Notes: generated by a model from the sequence alone, not told the origin. A DNA stretch of 64,000 bases from Macrobrachium rosenbergii (GCF_040412425.1 NC_089743.1:84759971-84823970), one strand, 5' to 3'. Shown: positions 34,650 through 48,225, numbered from the stretch's first letter. A program made the numbers and translations.

Positions 34650-35660
34650 CGGAATATTGTATGCATCTCGGTTTGAGATTCTGTACAGATTTGAATGCCT
34701 CGTTTTAGCGTTTGCTTGTAATTGTTTTTAACTACTTATTAAATTCTTAATTCGGCTTTCTTGAGTTGACAATGAGTGCATGTTATGCTCAGCTTTACAA
34801 GAATTTAAAGTCATATTTTGTCATTCGGTTGTAACTAAACTGATTGATCTTTGAAGACTATTATAGCTTTGAATTTAACGCATAGGTCAAACGCACATTC
34901 ATGCAATTTGCCCCCACCTCCATAGCTAATACCAAAAATTGTTAAAAACAGGTAGTTATGTTTATTTTTAGGGTGTTTACTGGTTACAATTTTTTGTTAA
35001 AAATGGAGCGGAATGCTGGCTTAGATACCCTGCGTTAGGCAATTCAAGTCGCGTAAAAGGTCAATGACAGCTTAGTTACAGCCGGCCGACAAAATATTAC
35101 TTTAAATTCTTGTAAAGCAAGTAAAATAACATAGAAAACGTCAATTGCCATAGTTAGCTCGGACATTTTAGAATTACCGACTTTCTTTGTACAATGAGTG
35201 CAATATGCTAATTTGTCAGCATTCGTTATGTTCCGCTGAGACTTAATTCGCTTTCTTTGTACAATGAGTGCAATATGCTAATTTGTCAGCATTCGTTATG
35301 TTCCGCTGAGACTTAAATTCGCTTTCTTTGTACAATGAGTGCAATATGCTAATTTGTCAGCATTCGTTATGTCTTACTGAGAATTATTATAGCTTTGTTA
35401 TATATATAAACGCACGTCATGTAATTTGTTGCAGGCTGTCCAAATACTGTTAAAAAACAATGTTTTATTGTTCAGCTTATGTTAAAAAAAGTAATTTATT
35501 CACAGGAAAAAGATGAAAACTAGATACTACTGTATAATGGTCTAGAAAAACTGGCCATCAGTTTGTCTAGATTTTGTACCGACTTGAAAGCCTCATTTTT
35601 GTTCGATTTTACACGTTTTTAACTTATATTTTAATTCACGGTTCTCGTATTGACTGTTAC
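34650..35660 (+). repeat. Old ~0.6-0.9 kb diverged duplication
   Basis: Landmarks of 34650-34990 (tttgaatgcctcgtttt, acaatgagtgcatgttatgc, attatagctttgaattta, acgcacattcatgcaattt, attgttaaaaacaggta) reappear diverged and rearranged at 35180-35660 (acaatgagtgcaatatgc, attatagctttgtta, acgcacgtcatgtaattt, actgttaaaaaacaatg, cttgaaagcctcattttt). Confidence 0.55.
35181..35390 (+). repeat. 70-bp unit repeated three times
   Basis: The unit begins ctttctttgtacaatgagtg and contains caatatgctaatttgtcagc and attcgttatgttccgctgag. Copies start at 35181, 35251 and 35322. The first two are nearly identical to each other; the third diverges after ttatgt. This is recent compared with the older duplication around it. 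Confidence 0.95.
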
Positions 35661-36795
35661 TCATTATAGACTTTTTTAAAAAAAACTACCAGGGGTGTAA
35701 ATTAATGTTCAAGTGCTACGGCCTCTGTAGCTCGCTGTTCTGCAGAAGCCATAGTGCAGATATCTAGATCAACGGCGCCCTTCGGGCTTTCTCACTCATC
35801 CCTCCTTCCTCTCAGTATTTGCTTGTAATATTGCGCGAGTGCTTGTAACATTGCGTGAGGATTGCCAGTAATGTAAATATAGTCATAACGGTCTCTCTCT
35901 CCTAGTTGTATTAATGAAATTTGAAACCTTGATACCGTGTTTGAACTGTTTACTTTAGGTTGTATATTGTAAAAAAAAAACTCGATTTTCAGTTTTTCTC
36001 CTTGTGAAAATTTTTAAGAATTATACTTGCAAGGGCGCCGAAGTTCAGCTTGCCCGGGCACCAGCAATGCCTTCGTTTTTGTTTTCGAAGACCAAAAGTT
36101 TTCACTGGATGGCATTGTAGTTAAACGTCCATATTCAACTGTGAATATTTTAATGGGCTAGTCTCATTAAAACTCGTTATTTCATTATTTTTATTAAACA
36201 TGTCTTTAGGTTGGCTGACGAATCGATGAATATTCCAAAGGCTACTTAATATATGCTTAGAACCTTAGTTAATACTGTTTGTGTGGCTCATTACCTCAGA
36301 AAAGTAAAGTTCCCGTGTAGACCCTTTTTCGTATTTAGGGTCTGCCAAATTAAGAGTTTTTAAAACCTAGTAACCATCCGTCGGGTTCTTGCTTAGTGTT
36401 TGCGATAAAGTTTGCAAAATCTTTTCTATTTCCTGTGAGAAGGTTGAAAGAACCACAGAGGACCAGTTGACCTCAGGAGGAGTTTGAAGGGTATCGATAC
36501 CTGAGAAACAAAGGGGGTGAACATGCACAAATTTGAGTAGAGCAAAAGGTTTTCTTTTTTACAGAACGTTCGTGGCATACTTAGGCATATCCTTCGTTTT
36601 AAGTTTTTCGTCCTTTAAGCCAGCATGTATTGTTGACGATTTGTTTGAACATTCTCAAAACTACGAAATCTCAAATGGTTTAATAAGCCGTATAAACATT
36701 TACGTGTTTTATCAGAAATCGAACGTTAACAAAACGAGACTAATTTGTGATCTGAGTCAGAGGTTTGTCATTTCCGGGAAACCCCAGTCTACGAC
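35391..36795. other. AT-rich sequence without recognisable gene
   Basis: Includes a GC-richer patch at 35760-35870 with a short near-duplicate (cttgtaatattgcgcgagtg, cttgtaacattgcgtgagg). No gene seen. Confidence 0.4.
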
Positions 36796-36801
36796 GAATC
36801 C

Positions 36802-37007
36802 TCAAGTCAGTGCTACTTTGGCTACCTACGCGTTACGTGCTCCTAAGGAGCTTCTGTTATGTCTAGTACTAGCAGGACCCACTAAGTCTTATAGTGGGTC
36901 CCGAGCACTAGTACCTCGGAGCAGGTGGGCCATAGCAAGGTCTAGAGAATATCCTCTAGACCTTGGGCCATAGATAACAAACCAAAGTAGCACCCGCGAG
37001 TCATTCT
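36802..37007. mobile_element. ~206-bp foldback MITE
   Basis: An element with nested inverted repeats. Outer arms are gtgctactttgg (36810-36821) and ccaaagtagcac (36982-36993). Inner hairpins are ggacccacta facing tagtgggtcc (36876-36902) and a near-perfect 28-bp palindrome, aaggtctagag to ctctagacctt (36937-36964). GAATCC lies on both sides (36796-36801 and 37008-37013), a candidate 6-bp target duplication. No coding capacity; an open frame crossing it is chance. The superfamily is not clear. Confidence 0.7.
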
Positions 37008-37013
37008 GAATCC

Positions 37014-38753
37014 AATTAAGTGTATAAACTACCATAATTTCTGGTTTAGTGCAATGTTGATTTTGTCTTAGTGCGGCTTTTATTGACTTTTTAAAAGTGC
37101 TCGGCAATTTGTATGTCAATTTAATTCAAATAAGATTTGAACAAGGACATGAGTATTTAGGGAAATTGTACGCAAAAGTCTAAAACATATTTTGGTATTC
37201 AGATTTGCCATGAATAACCCCCTTTTTTTTACATAAACCTTATACAAAATAAATTGTCTTGTTCATTTCTGGATCTTGTTTTTTTTTAGCAATAAATTTA
37301 AGTTTTAAAACGTGCCCTTGTTTAAACTGTGGCCTCTGTCATTCTAATGTAATATTCTTCCAGTTACTTGCCGCCTCTGATAATTGATCCTCTTGAAAAT
37401 TTCTGAGAAACCCTGCTTTAGCCCATATCGAACTAATAAATTTTCTCTCCTTACCATGAATTGCAACAATTACGGCTAAACTGGGTTCAGATCATTAAAC
37501 ACACCGAAATAAGTATATATATGTTTACTTAAATGATTCGCTAATTTTATGAAGTACAATTTTTCTGATAGTAATAAAACGGATGAATGGCATAGTTTCT
37601 AAAATTTTCCTTGGAAGCCGCAATCAGCCCTCATTTACTTTGTCCCATTTTCTTGCCATTTTATAGATCTCTTGAATTATATAAATTTCATACCCGGTTG
37701 TGAATAGGCGTCATTTGTTGATCATTAGGTTTGACTTGTTTTTTTAGTAACTATGTGAAAAGCTCGGCCGCCTTGTTTGTACTGATCAGTTTCAAATATC
37801 TTTGATGTATATTGTCAACATTAACCTTAATTGGCCCGTGCTTCTGTGTGCACTGATAAATCGCTACGAATATCAAAACATCAAATTCTAGCTTCAATAG
37901 GTAGTTAGTTGTTAAATTGTGATGAACCCAGTCCAGTGGCGAATTGTTCATGAATTTAATTGCCGCTGTCAGTGTCGAATTCAACGAACTAGATAAGCGA
38001 CAGTAGTGAGTCACGATTTCTATAGCGGTATGCATACGTAACCTGAGTAATGTTGCGTTTATATTACGTAGAGAGCACAGTTAAAATGCTCATACGTTCT
38101 TATTAATGGGTTAGATTATTGTAATTCGATGGAGATGAGAGTTTGAAAAATAAACTCCAAGAATGTTTCAAGGCAAGTGGGAATAATTAAACTAGAAAGA
38201 TTTGTAGTGACCGCTATGCCAGTGAAAACTGGACTAGTGGTATTTACGAAATAAACTAACTTGTTGAGGGGGCGGGGCTGCGGTTTGAGAGGTATTTGTT
38301 CGAAATGTTTTTAATCCATCCAGTTTTTCAATACCACATTGAGATTTTTTTAATAAGCTAACTCCACTAATTAAATCCCTTAGCCATTAGTAACTTGTAA
38401 TGAGATTTAACTTTCAGGGTTCAAATGTATTTTATCAAAAGCCATTTTATCTACTTCCTTTTAGTGCTTAACCACTTACTTGTTTTTCCTTTTGCGTGGA
38501 GCATATTGGTTTTTTCCCTCCCTCATTAGCCTTACAAATGTTGCAATTTTTTCTTTATCTCGGTTTCCTCCTAAACTATAGCAATTGGCGTTTTCTTCAA
38601 TAAATAAAGTACCATGCGTAGATAGGTGCCAAGTGATTATAGAAATGCTTTTATTTCTATTTGTGTATCGTTGTAAAAATTTTGATACCTATTTAACTGG
38701 TTGAAGGGTTTGTGGAAGATTTGAAGCATGAAGTATACTTTTTTCTTTTCCAG
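37014..38753. other. T-rich sequence, no gene recognised
   Basis: Multiple T-runs and no long open frame. It falls within the putative intronic domain. Confidence 0.4.
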
Positions 38754-38925
38754 GTATGTATAATTGCCTGAGCACCGGACATCCGATGGCGAAACATGAC
38801 AGCATTAGATATTTCAACCTGCGTTTGTCTGATGTTCGACGAAATAAAAAATCCAGGATCTTGGACAGTGCAGGATGAACTTGAAGCCAAACAGTTTGAG
38901 AAGCCTACATGAATTAGTTCTTGTG
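38754..38925 (+). ncRNA. Candidate internal exon of a spliced transcript
   Basis: Preceded by an excellent acceptor (tacttttttcttttccag) and followed by a strong donor (gtgagtaaaa after ttgtg). The 172-nt interval is less AT-rich than its flanks. It holds a short frame from an ATG at 38786 (MAKHDSIRYFNLRLSDVRRN, about 30 residues, ending in a stop inside the exon). No protein family is recognised, so a noncoding or 5' UTR exon is the most likely reading. Confidence 0.35.
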
Positions 38926-41900
38926 GTGAGTAAAAATGTTTCGCTTAGAAGCTAAACGCCAGTTATGCTGTAAATCAGAGAAAAGGTATTCGTATGAGAA
39001 TGACGCTGCAAACTCATTGAGGAATTTAACCTACCTAGAACTTTTTCCTAGTTTAAGTGCATTGTTTTCATGAACTGAATGATTGATATAAGTGAAGCCA
39101 TGTTATCATAGCAAGTAACATTGGACATTTTCAAGTTGAAGGCAGATGTAGCAAATGGGGCCTAGAGAGTAAGGTAACATTCACATTCATAGTAAGTCAA
39201 CCCAGCTGTGCAACACGAATGAGAATCATTGTATATATAAAATATAACGGTGGTCAATTGTCGACTGCCATCAGAAAACTTTCTGCTTTCGTACCACTTT
39301 GTGGGGGCAACCTGCACAATTTATTCTAATGGCACTAGAAACTTGACCCACAGTCTAAATATTCATAGCATTCACTTGTAAAAATCGTTATTTGTAACTT
39401 GAGGCGAGTTCTCTTCATTCATGCTCTGTTTTGGCAGAAAGGAATTTTTGCAAGGTCTTTGACCCATTGACCTCTTGCAGTTATGCTCCGGTTAGTCTGG
39501 ACGTTTGGGTGACTTAGGGTGAGCATTTTTAGCAGATATATTTTTATGGTGTCTTAATTCTGCCTACTTTAAATCCACTTCGTGACACATTGATAGATAA
39601 GGTATGGAATGTGGGTAGAATTTACTTTTGCTGGTACTAAATGCCAGCAGTGACACAGTACCATTGTTTAAGTGCCTTGTTGACATTTAGAAATTTATGT
39701 AAAAACAATTTCCCATTGAAATATTAAACATCCTCAGTTAAACTCACAGAATCCCATATATTAGGACATTGTAAGTCTTGTTCTAAAATGTTTTCTTTTT
39801 TTTCTCTTGCCAGGTCAACTATAAATTCCCATAAAACTGAAGCCTGGAGAAGAGGTACAGTGGAGCTGTCATGCAAGTGATGGATGGAAGAAGCTGTCAG
39901 ATGAGAGTTACATGGCCGAAGTTCAGGGTTTGAAGGACATAAGCCTTCTATTTTTATTTAAGCCGCAAAATCCTTTGGCATAACTACATGATCTGAGGAG
40001 TGTAATGTCTTTTGAAGAGTAACGAGCATTATTGACTGGTTAATAATTGAGGCAGTGTAGAAGTGCTTGGCTCTAAAAGAGCTTCTTTAGTTGAATTAAG
40101 CCTTGCAGCCACTAAATTAAGTCTTAAATTTTCTGAGTAATTGTTATTCAGGTACCGAACAAGAATCTTTTACTAGAAAAAATGGAAGGTAATATTAAGA
40201 TCAGAAAGTGGTTGTCATCAGAGGTTCTTCAATGAAAGGTTTGTTAGATATTTCCTGATGAATTTGAATTTGGGCTTAGCTATGACTCTATGACCGTAGG
40301 TCCTTGGGCTGTTTCCATCAAACATTTAATATATAACACACCAAACAGCTGCTTAAAGTTTTACTTTAAACGGTTAGGTGTTGTTCTTTTTTTGAGAATA
40401 TTAATGGAAAACTGTACTCGGTAGATTCAGTTCTTTGGTTTTCTAAAACTAGTTATAAAAGTTTTTAAGTTAGACCGGTTTATTTGGCTTCAAGTTCAGT
40501 TGTCCATTTGACGTCAAATTTCAGTTGCTTATCTTATTCATGATAATGCTCCGACTGCAGAAAAGTTTTGGTTAAGCTGAAACTCGGTCAGATTTGAATT
40601 TTGTGGGTTTATGATTTTGAAGTTGGTTACTTTCGTGAGACATCAAGTTCGCTCTTCAGCGTCTGGACGGAAATTTCTAGATTTTTTTAAAATAATAATG
40701 GCAGGAAATGACACTAATAAAATTTTGTTCCTAGTATTTTCATTTCGTTGAGAAATTTTTATGAAGTATGTATCTGTATGGTGTATAGAAATTTGGCTCT
40801 CGTTTAAACAAGGAAGTTTGAACTGAAGTTGTTCAGATGTTTGCTGAATTACATGAAGTAGCTGGAAATGAATTAAGTTTAATCTTTGTGGTGTCTTTAG
40901 TTACCACTAGATGAAATGGTCAGTTTGAAATTTAAGAGTAGATTGTCTGTTCTAAATGGAGGCAATAAATTTCAGCGTTCTTATTTGAACACGGGTTAAA
41001 ACAGCACTTGAGGTATACAGCTCCGTTGACATTTTAAATCCTTGTATCTTTTTGTGAACTTAAAACTTAATTTGATTAGAAGTAAATTTACGCAGTCAGT
41101 ATGCCATAATTGGCTTTGGTCAGTTGTTTTCGACTAGGAAAGTTGTTGGGATTTAAAGTTTGCATTTTTGGGTTTACAAAATTGAAAACCAGGTCCTGGA
41201 ACACAAGTAATTTAAAGTGAACCTACTGTATGTGTACTGGTGATCAGTTCAATCATAAGTTTTGTAGGAGGGTTTGATAGAAATATTAAGGTTATATTTT
41301 GTTTCATTATTGAAATAATCAAGGCGAAACATATCCTATTACTGTTATTAAAACATTATAATTACTGAATAATTACTAAAAGTAAGTTTGATTTCTACAA
41401 CTTTTATAATTACTGTACTTGAAAGTTTGTGTTAGTTCCTATTTCTTCTGAATAACTCTTGATTTTATTCCAGGTTAACATTCTGCTGGAATGGAATTAG
41501 AATGGAATAATCATACAACTGCAAGTTTAATGTTAAGGCACACTGACTCCATTACCTGGGAAAATGATCGCTTCTCTCTGGCAAGAGGAATTTTCCATCT
41601 GACTTAAACAGCAGCACTCTCACTCAAGAATTTTGATTGTAGGGATGGTACTTAATTTTTAAAACAGCTTTAGGAATGTTTCATATTGAGGCTTTTTAAG
41701 TATCTGTGAATTTTTCAGTGCATGTAGGTAATGTTAAGTAATTTGTTTGATTTTTAAGAGTTTTTGATTTTTAATATTTTAAAAGCAACTAAGTATCAGT
41801 ATCTTTTGATAAAATGAACTTCACATTTGAAGAGTTCATGATGTAAGATTTCATTGGTCTTATAATTCATAACTAGTTAAATTCATGAACAGTTCTAATG

Positions 41901-43964
41901 ATTTAAATGAAGTCCATTCAATATATGGCTTTTTTTTTCTATTGTCAAACTCAAAAGCCTCATCATCAAATCTCACTCTCATCAGCACTTTGGCATTTAT
42001 AAAATCTTGTTTTTACGGTAATGCTTATATCCAGACGCTGGTAATGACTGTTTTATTAGTAAAGAAAAAAATTATACCCTGTTATAGCCCTGTTATCTTG
42101 ATTTTAAATTTTACCCTTAACTGGTGACAGCCACATCTTACTGGAGTTGTATTTTCAACTCCTGAATTGAAGCATTTATTTTCAAGTTCTTGAATGGTTT
42201 GAACACAGATTTTGTGATGTTGCTTTATTTCTGAAGAACAGTTAGGTTTCGGTTATGAATTTTGTAAAAAATGCCTTGGTGGTAATTAAAACATTTTCTT
42301 CAAGTGCAGTGATGTCTTGACTATTATATCATTGTTGACATTAACTAAGAATCCATTGCAATTCATATGTTTTAATGTTGGCTTGAAATTTCATTGCTGG
42401 AATTCTTGTTTTAATTTTATGCTTGTTCATGAAATTTACACTACCAGAGTAGGTCACAAATTAAATCTTGAAATGGTGTACGTTGCTAGTCAGTCGGCTT
42501 ATTGGTCCATGGAAGTTTTGAGTTCACTCATGGTGCTTGTAGAACTATTCTTCCTGGTTTGTGGATGTTAATTTAAGTCTGGTATATTGGAATATTGTTT
42601 TTTGCTGGCCCCTAGTGAGAGATTTAGCTTGCTGTTTACTGTAATTGTGCTTTTTTCCATATAGGCCTTATTTTGGAGGATTAGCGTATAGTCAGCTTTT
42701 ACTTTGAGTAGGTGCATTGGATTTGACAGAAAATTTCTAATTTCTTAGGCTTGTTTAAAGGTCAAGGTAATAGATAGGCCAATTTCTATTATAAAAAAAT
42801 ATAGATAACTCAGGTTGTGTTCAAGGATGGTTTCAACAAGTTTGATTCAATGTCTTTAATTATTAAACGACTTAACTTCTCAAGGAAACAAATATTGTCG
42901 TAAACAGCGTAAAAATTCTGGTCTATGGTGTCACTCGGGACACCAATATATATCTAGAATCTTTCAGTATCCTTTAATCAAAAGTGCCTCTTCCAGCGAC
43001 TACAGGGTAATTTCGTTTTTGGTATAAATTTACATAAGTTGCCATGTAACATTAGTTCATCGATTTTCTAATAACTTAGTATTTTTCTGTTGGTTTCTAA
43101 TGGAAAGGTTAACATGGGAGTGACTGTGGTAGTAAGAATGCCTTATAATTATTCGCCAGTTATCTGAGAGGCACTAACACAAGGTTAAATTTGGCTCTAA
43201 GAGTTATAGAGATACTGTAGAGTGACGGAGCTCTATGGCAAACAAATTTTTAACCTGTTACCCGAATATTCAAGAAGCTTTCGGCAGATCACTTTCTTCA
43301 TTCTGGTTCGTGTTTCTTCAGAAACTGATCTTTGTGATTATAACTGGTTCCTTGTCTTTTCTACTTAAACTTATGTTATTGGAAGCTTTCGTGCATTTTT
43401 TTATATAGTTTTTAGACTTTGTCTTCAGGAACATCAGTAGCTCCTGGAAGCAAACAATTTAGCTTTTCATTTACTCTGATATCCGTCCATGTTTGATCAA
43501 TGAAAATTTTCGGTTACTAGCATGGGTTTTAAAACTAACAGTAACTCTAGGCTGTCACTACATTTATGTTAACCAGCAAATTTTCTAAAGTTGAGGGAAC
43601 TGGTAAAATTTTGTAAAGTTGAGGAAACTGGTATAAAGTGTAAATGTACATAGCAATAAGCACTGTAAGATGAGAGTGAGATTTGCACTGGTATTGGGTA
43701 ACTTTTTGTTGACGCATTTAAAGAGAACTTCTGCAAGTTTGGTTTCGAGGTATAGTTATCGTGTAGCCCTTCTGTTAGCTTATTTAAGGTGTTCCCTAGA
43801 ATAGTGGAATTTGTCAGTCAGGCGTATTGACTTTCAGAAATATTTTGTGAATATATATTGGGAATATTTTAAGACAGCTGTTTTCCATTTGCGTTGAGAA
43901 TTCAGTTAATAACTAAGTAATCTTTGTATTTTGATTTTTTGATATTTGAGAATACTAGTACAGT

Positions 43965-43968
<4 letters not shown>
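38926..43968. other. T/G-rich sequence with isolated acceptor-like sites
   Basis: Acceptors ctcttgccag (exon side from 39814) and ttttattccag (exon side from 41474) are strong but their donor partners are ambiguous (39855 gtacag; 40190 gtaatatt). No coding frame longer than about 84 codons occurs. Confidence 0.3.

Positions 43969-44040
<72 letters not shown>
43969..44040 (+). repeat. (TC)n microsatellite
   Basis: About 72 bp of pure TC. Confidence 0.97.
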
Positions 44041-44042
<2 letters not shown>

Positions 44043-44127
44043 CCCACTTTTCTAAGAAAATTTTAGAAGAGAATGGGATGGTGATAGTTGGGGGAAAGAT
44101 GTTTAAGTTTATAGAACATACAAGTTT

Positions 44128-44252
44128 TCTATTGCAACTGCGAGGTGTTACACCTTTAAAACCTTCCTTACTCTGTTTCTCTTTCAGAGCCGAATGATCT
44201 CATAGGTCCCAGCGCTTGGTCTTTGGCCTAATTTCTATATATTTCAATTCCT
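44128..44252 (+). repeat. SINE-like repeat family A copy
   Basis: It has the middle attgcaactgcgaggtgtta, then cagagccgaatgatctcata and cccagcgcttggtctttggc, matching 15332-15460 in order and spacing. It follows a (TC)n tract, as several copies of such elements do. Confidence 0.75.
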
Positions 44253-44655
44253 AAGCACTGAAGTGAAAGAGCACCTAAAGATATTACTGATGTTTGGGAA
44301 CTTTATGATTACCAAGACTGAGCTAATGGTTTTGCACTAAGCATGGAGAAGCTGGGGAATATTTGATTCGTTAAATGGCAATAAATTTTGAACAGCAGTG
44401 AGGGATTTAAATAGCTAGTCACTTCAGGATTCATGTAATTTTAGTCGAGTGTGATGAGAGAAGACTTTGTGTGTGAAACTTTTTCAGTCTATGCTAGGAA
44501 AGGATGAGCATAAAGGATGAGAGTGAATGAAGAAAAACATTGGGCGATTAAAAAGGTGTATGGTGCAGTGCATGAGAATGGGCAATGTATGGTTTTGTGA
44601 AGGTTTCACTAGTATGAATGTGATGGTTGCTGTTTTTTTTAGTGTTAAACGAAGC

Positions 44656-44656
<1 letters not shown>

Positions 44657-44728
<72 letters not shown>
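44657..44728 (+). repeat. (TC)n microsatellite
   Basis: About 70 bp of pure TC. Confidence 0.97.
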
Positions 44729-44732
<4 letters not shown>

Positions 44733-47700
44733 GGGCTACACGAGCATACCTTGAAGAGGAATGTTATATTTTCTAAACCAGAAATCAGTAGTGTAGTACT
44801 CAGAGGAAAATTTGCAGCAGAAGTTCTTTTCCCTACTGATGCTTAATTCATTCCAATTTCAGATGTCCCATTCTCCCTCCTTGGTCCTACCCGTTCCCAG
44901 ACTCGAGAAGTTAGTGTCTTAAATCTGTCACACGTTCATATGACTGAAGTCTCCCCTTGCCCCCTCCCTCTTCTAGCATCAGCATTTGCCATTTTGTTTC
45001 TCGTCATGAAAGGGCCAGAGAGTCCATGAAGTATATCTCGCTTTTAAACTTTGGAAACCAGTGTTTATTTAGCCTGTTTGTGGGTTTCCCTTGTACAGAA
45101 TTGTTCGTTCTTTTGCTGATGTAATGAGAACAGTAACACTGTGTGAACTTATATTACATTGTACTTGTTAAAATGTTGGACTGTCTTGGTAAACAAGTTG
45201 GAATTCAATCCACTTCTTGGGCTGTCTTGGGTAGGTTCTATTTTGACAGTCATGATTTAATAATTGTCCATGTGTCTAGTTTAAAGTTTCCTAATTGCCT
45301 CATAATGTAAGTCTTTAGCCAGTTATGAATATTTTTGTATTTAGTTAGAACATTGTTTTCAAAATTCATTGAAATCGGGAATTGTAGAAGACTGTATTGT
45401 CAAGTGAACAGATTTTGGTATAGTTGTTTTCATGTGAATATATATGCACTTAATGTCAATGGCAACACATTATCAAATTTGTTTACCAGTGTAATTAAGT
45501 AGTGTACATTTTTCATTATGTATTAATACTGTGATTCAAAATACACTGGAGGACGTATGAGTTTTTAGGTTCTGAGGTTCTGAAATTAGTGAAAGCTGTT
45601 TTATTAAATATTAGTGACAACTTGAATAGGTAACGGTTATTGAAAAGTTAACGTTAAAAGTTACTGCATTATTTTTAATGTTATGATAAGGTCATTCATA
45701 AGTCTTGCATTTCAGTGCCATCTGTTACACCGAGATCCTTGTCCTTTCTGAAAAGGAGTCCAGCTAGGCTCATAAATGTCCACTTTGTCTCTGATTTCTA
45801 CCATTTGTGTCCTTGACATAAAGGAGGGCTAAAGAACTGCTAAAGTCGGCTTTAGACGAACTGTGTAATAAGTTTTCGAATATCTTGTAATGGGTGTGTG
45901 TTAGTGGATATAAGATTCTAGTGAGATTTCATCTGCTAAATAGTGTGAAGCTGTCCAGGTTTGTGTGTGTATGTTTAAGAATGCAAAGTAGACTGGTTTT
46001 GGATCTGATGGTGTGGTATTTTTCTTGATGGTTTGATAAGATTTTCTATATCTTGCCAGCGTCTGATGGAAGGTACTTTTATTTTAGGTAAACTTGGATA
46101 CCACTTAGTGTACTGGCATAGGCTACTGATGTACAGGAATATACCTTGAATAACAATTTGCAATTGAACAGCACTGGTTCTGGTGAAAACTTACGTTGTA
46201 AATGTTAGTCTTGCAATCCAAAAATATTGGATGTTTGATGTACTTGTAAAGCTCACCAGTTGAATCTTGCCAGTAAAGAACCCTTTTGTATGTTTGAGTA
46301 ATAAATCCTAATTCCTAGTGCATTTTTTTCTTAATCACTAAATATGGGGTAAGAAATGTACGCACAAATTAGGGGGTACCCTAAAGTTTACGTACTATAT
46401 TGCAATTAACTTAAAGTTCTTAGGTTCTGCTGAGGTCCGAAATTTCATAAAATAACCCGCAATCTTGACAGTCTTTGATATGCTTAATGACTAAGTCTTA
46501 ACATAAGATAATCGGAGTAGTAGTATTGATACATTAAACACTAATGCGTGTAGTTTTCCTTGCAAGAATTGAAGCTAATTTAGTCGCTAGGTATCGGTAA
46601 ATTTATAATTTAAAAAATTGAGTGTGCTTGCTTAAAATTTTCTTGAGCAGAAAATCGCCAGGATGATTACTCTATTGTATAGGGTGGTGATTCTCTATTT
46701 TTGAATGAAGTTAGAACTACTGAATTATATTGACATATAACTGAAATGACATCGGGTGTAAATGTCACGTGAAAAATCCCTAAACTAATTAATTGAAGAT
46801 CTGCAAGGCAAAAGTAACGTATAAATTACCAGTAGTTTAGAGATGCGGGCCGTTAGTCCTTTCCGTGATTTAATCTCGCAAATTCCGGAATAAACTGCAG
46901 AACTGAGAACCTAGAGGAATAAATCCTTCGTCGCTCCTATTTGAAGGGGTCTTCGATTGATCTCAACGACGTTTAACTGAAGTTGATATAAAAACTTGAC
47001 TAATCACGCGGGTAACCATATGATGTAAGAGATTGATAAAGTTATCATTGTATAGTTCTGAGCTGAGTCCGTATCTTCTATCTGTACCTGCTCGGGTGTG
47101 TTTTATCGCTGAAATATTCAGAGTAACTTGCCAAGGCTCTACCGAAAGAAGTCTGTTCCTCAGCAAGTTCGGCAGGCAATGTTTAAATTACACCTTAATC
47201 CTTGGTTTTATGAAATTTTTTGGCGAGTGGTTATTCCTTGTGCATCAGTTTGATGATGAATGCCAGGTACAATCTGATATATTTTGCAAATGTATTCTGA
47301 AGAGTTTCTAGCTTGTCACTGATTGTGCTCTTTAACAATAGGATGTTGATGAATTGTACTGGTTTTGGTTTATTAGTGTAAAAGAGGGCTAGGATTACTT
47401 GGAAGCTAGGGTATAATTCCCTATTTGGTGATTTTTTTTTATTTATGAACGGGGGTGACAAAGGGAGTAAGTTTTTGTTAAATCAGTAACAGAAGAGGTT
47501 CAAGGGGGGTGAGATTTCGTCAAGCCAGTAAGTGAATTAGGAGACTTCAGTACTTTTATGAAAAGAAAAGTTAGCAAAGGATAAGTGTAACGTGGAAAGT
47601 CTAGGACACAACTCTGGGGAAATCATTTTAACAAGAGCACTGGCATTTTCAAAATCAAGGTGCAAAACTATCTCACCATACTTCGAGCATGGACACATTT
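44729..47700. other. T/G-rich sequence, no gene recognised
   Basis: A pyrimidine-rich, less AT-rich segment lies at 44870-45000 with an acceptor-like ccaatttcag, but no matching donor was found. No coding frame is supported. Confidence 0.35.
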
Positions 47701-47702
47701 TT

Positions 47703-47990
47703 AATGGCAAGAATTGAATTTTTTTATAATTAGTTTTAAACGGAAAATCCCTTTGGTTCATTCCTTTGAAAGTTTTGTTTAAATAATTATCCTAGTGACG
47801 CTAAGTAGTTGAAAAGAAAATCCTTACAGTATAAGCATTTGTTCTTTTTTAATGGCAAGAATTTAATTTTTTTATAATTAGTTTTAAAAGGAAAATCCCT
47901 TTGGTTCATTCCTTTGAAAGTTTTGTTTAAATAATTATCCTAGTGGCGCTAAGTAGTTGAAAAGAAAATCTTTATAAGCATTTGTTTTCA
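47703..47990 (+). repeat. 148-bp tandem duplication
   Basis: The unit starts aatggcaagaatt and contains ccctttggttcattcctttg and taaataattatcctagtg. Copies begin at 47703 and 47851 and are almost identical, so the event is recent. A partial third block (tcctttggttcattcc) occurs near 48047. Confidence 0.95.
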
Positions 47991-48225
47991 AGATTGCTTA
48001 GGGGTTAAATTTTTAAGCACAAATTAATATATCATTAAAGAGCAAGTCCTTTGGTTCATTCCCACGAAGAGTATAAAGTTCGTGGTCTGTCTGAATTGCC
48101 TTATGAGAATTATTTACGAATCCCATAATAATGGTAATATGGAAACGGTCTGAATAACTTCCAGCCCCATGGAGACTCAGGAAAGCTTAAGGTAACACTT
48201 TTTTTTTTTTCTTTCTGCTTTTCAG

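Noticed and set aside
36533..36973. 146-codon plus-strand frame with a hydrophobic start
   Set aside because: Its second half is the foldback MITE, and its first half has no recognisable domain or conserved motif.
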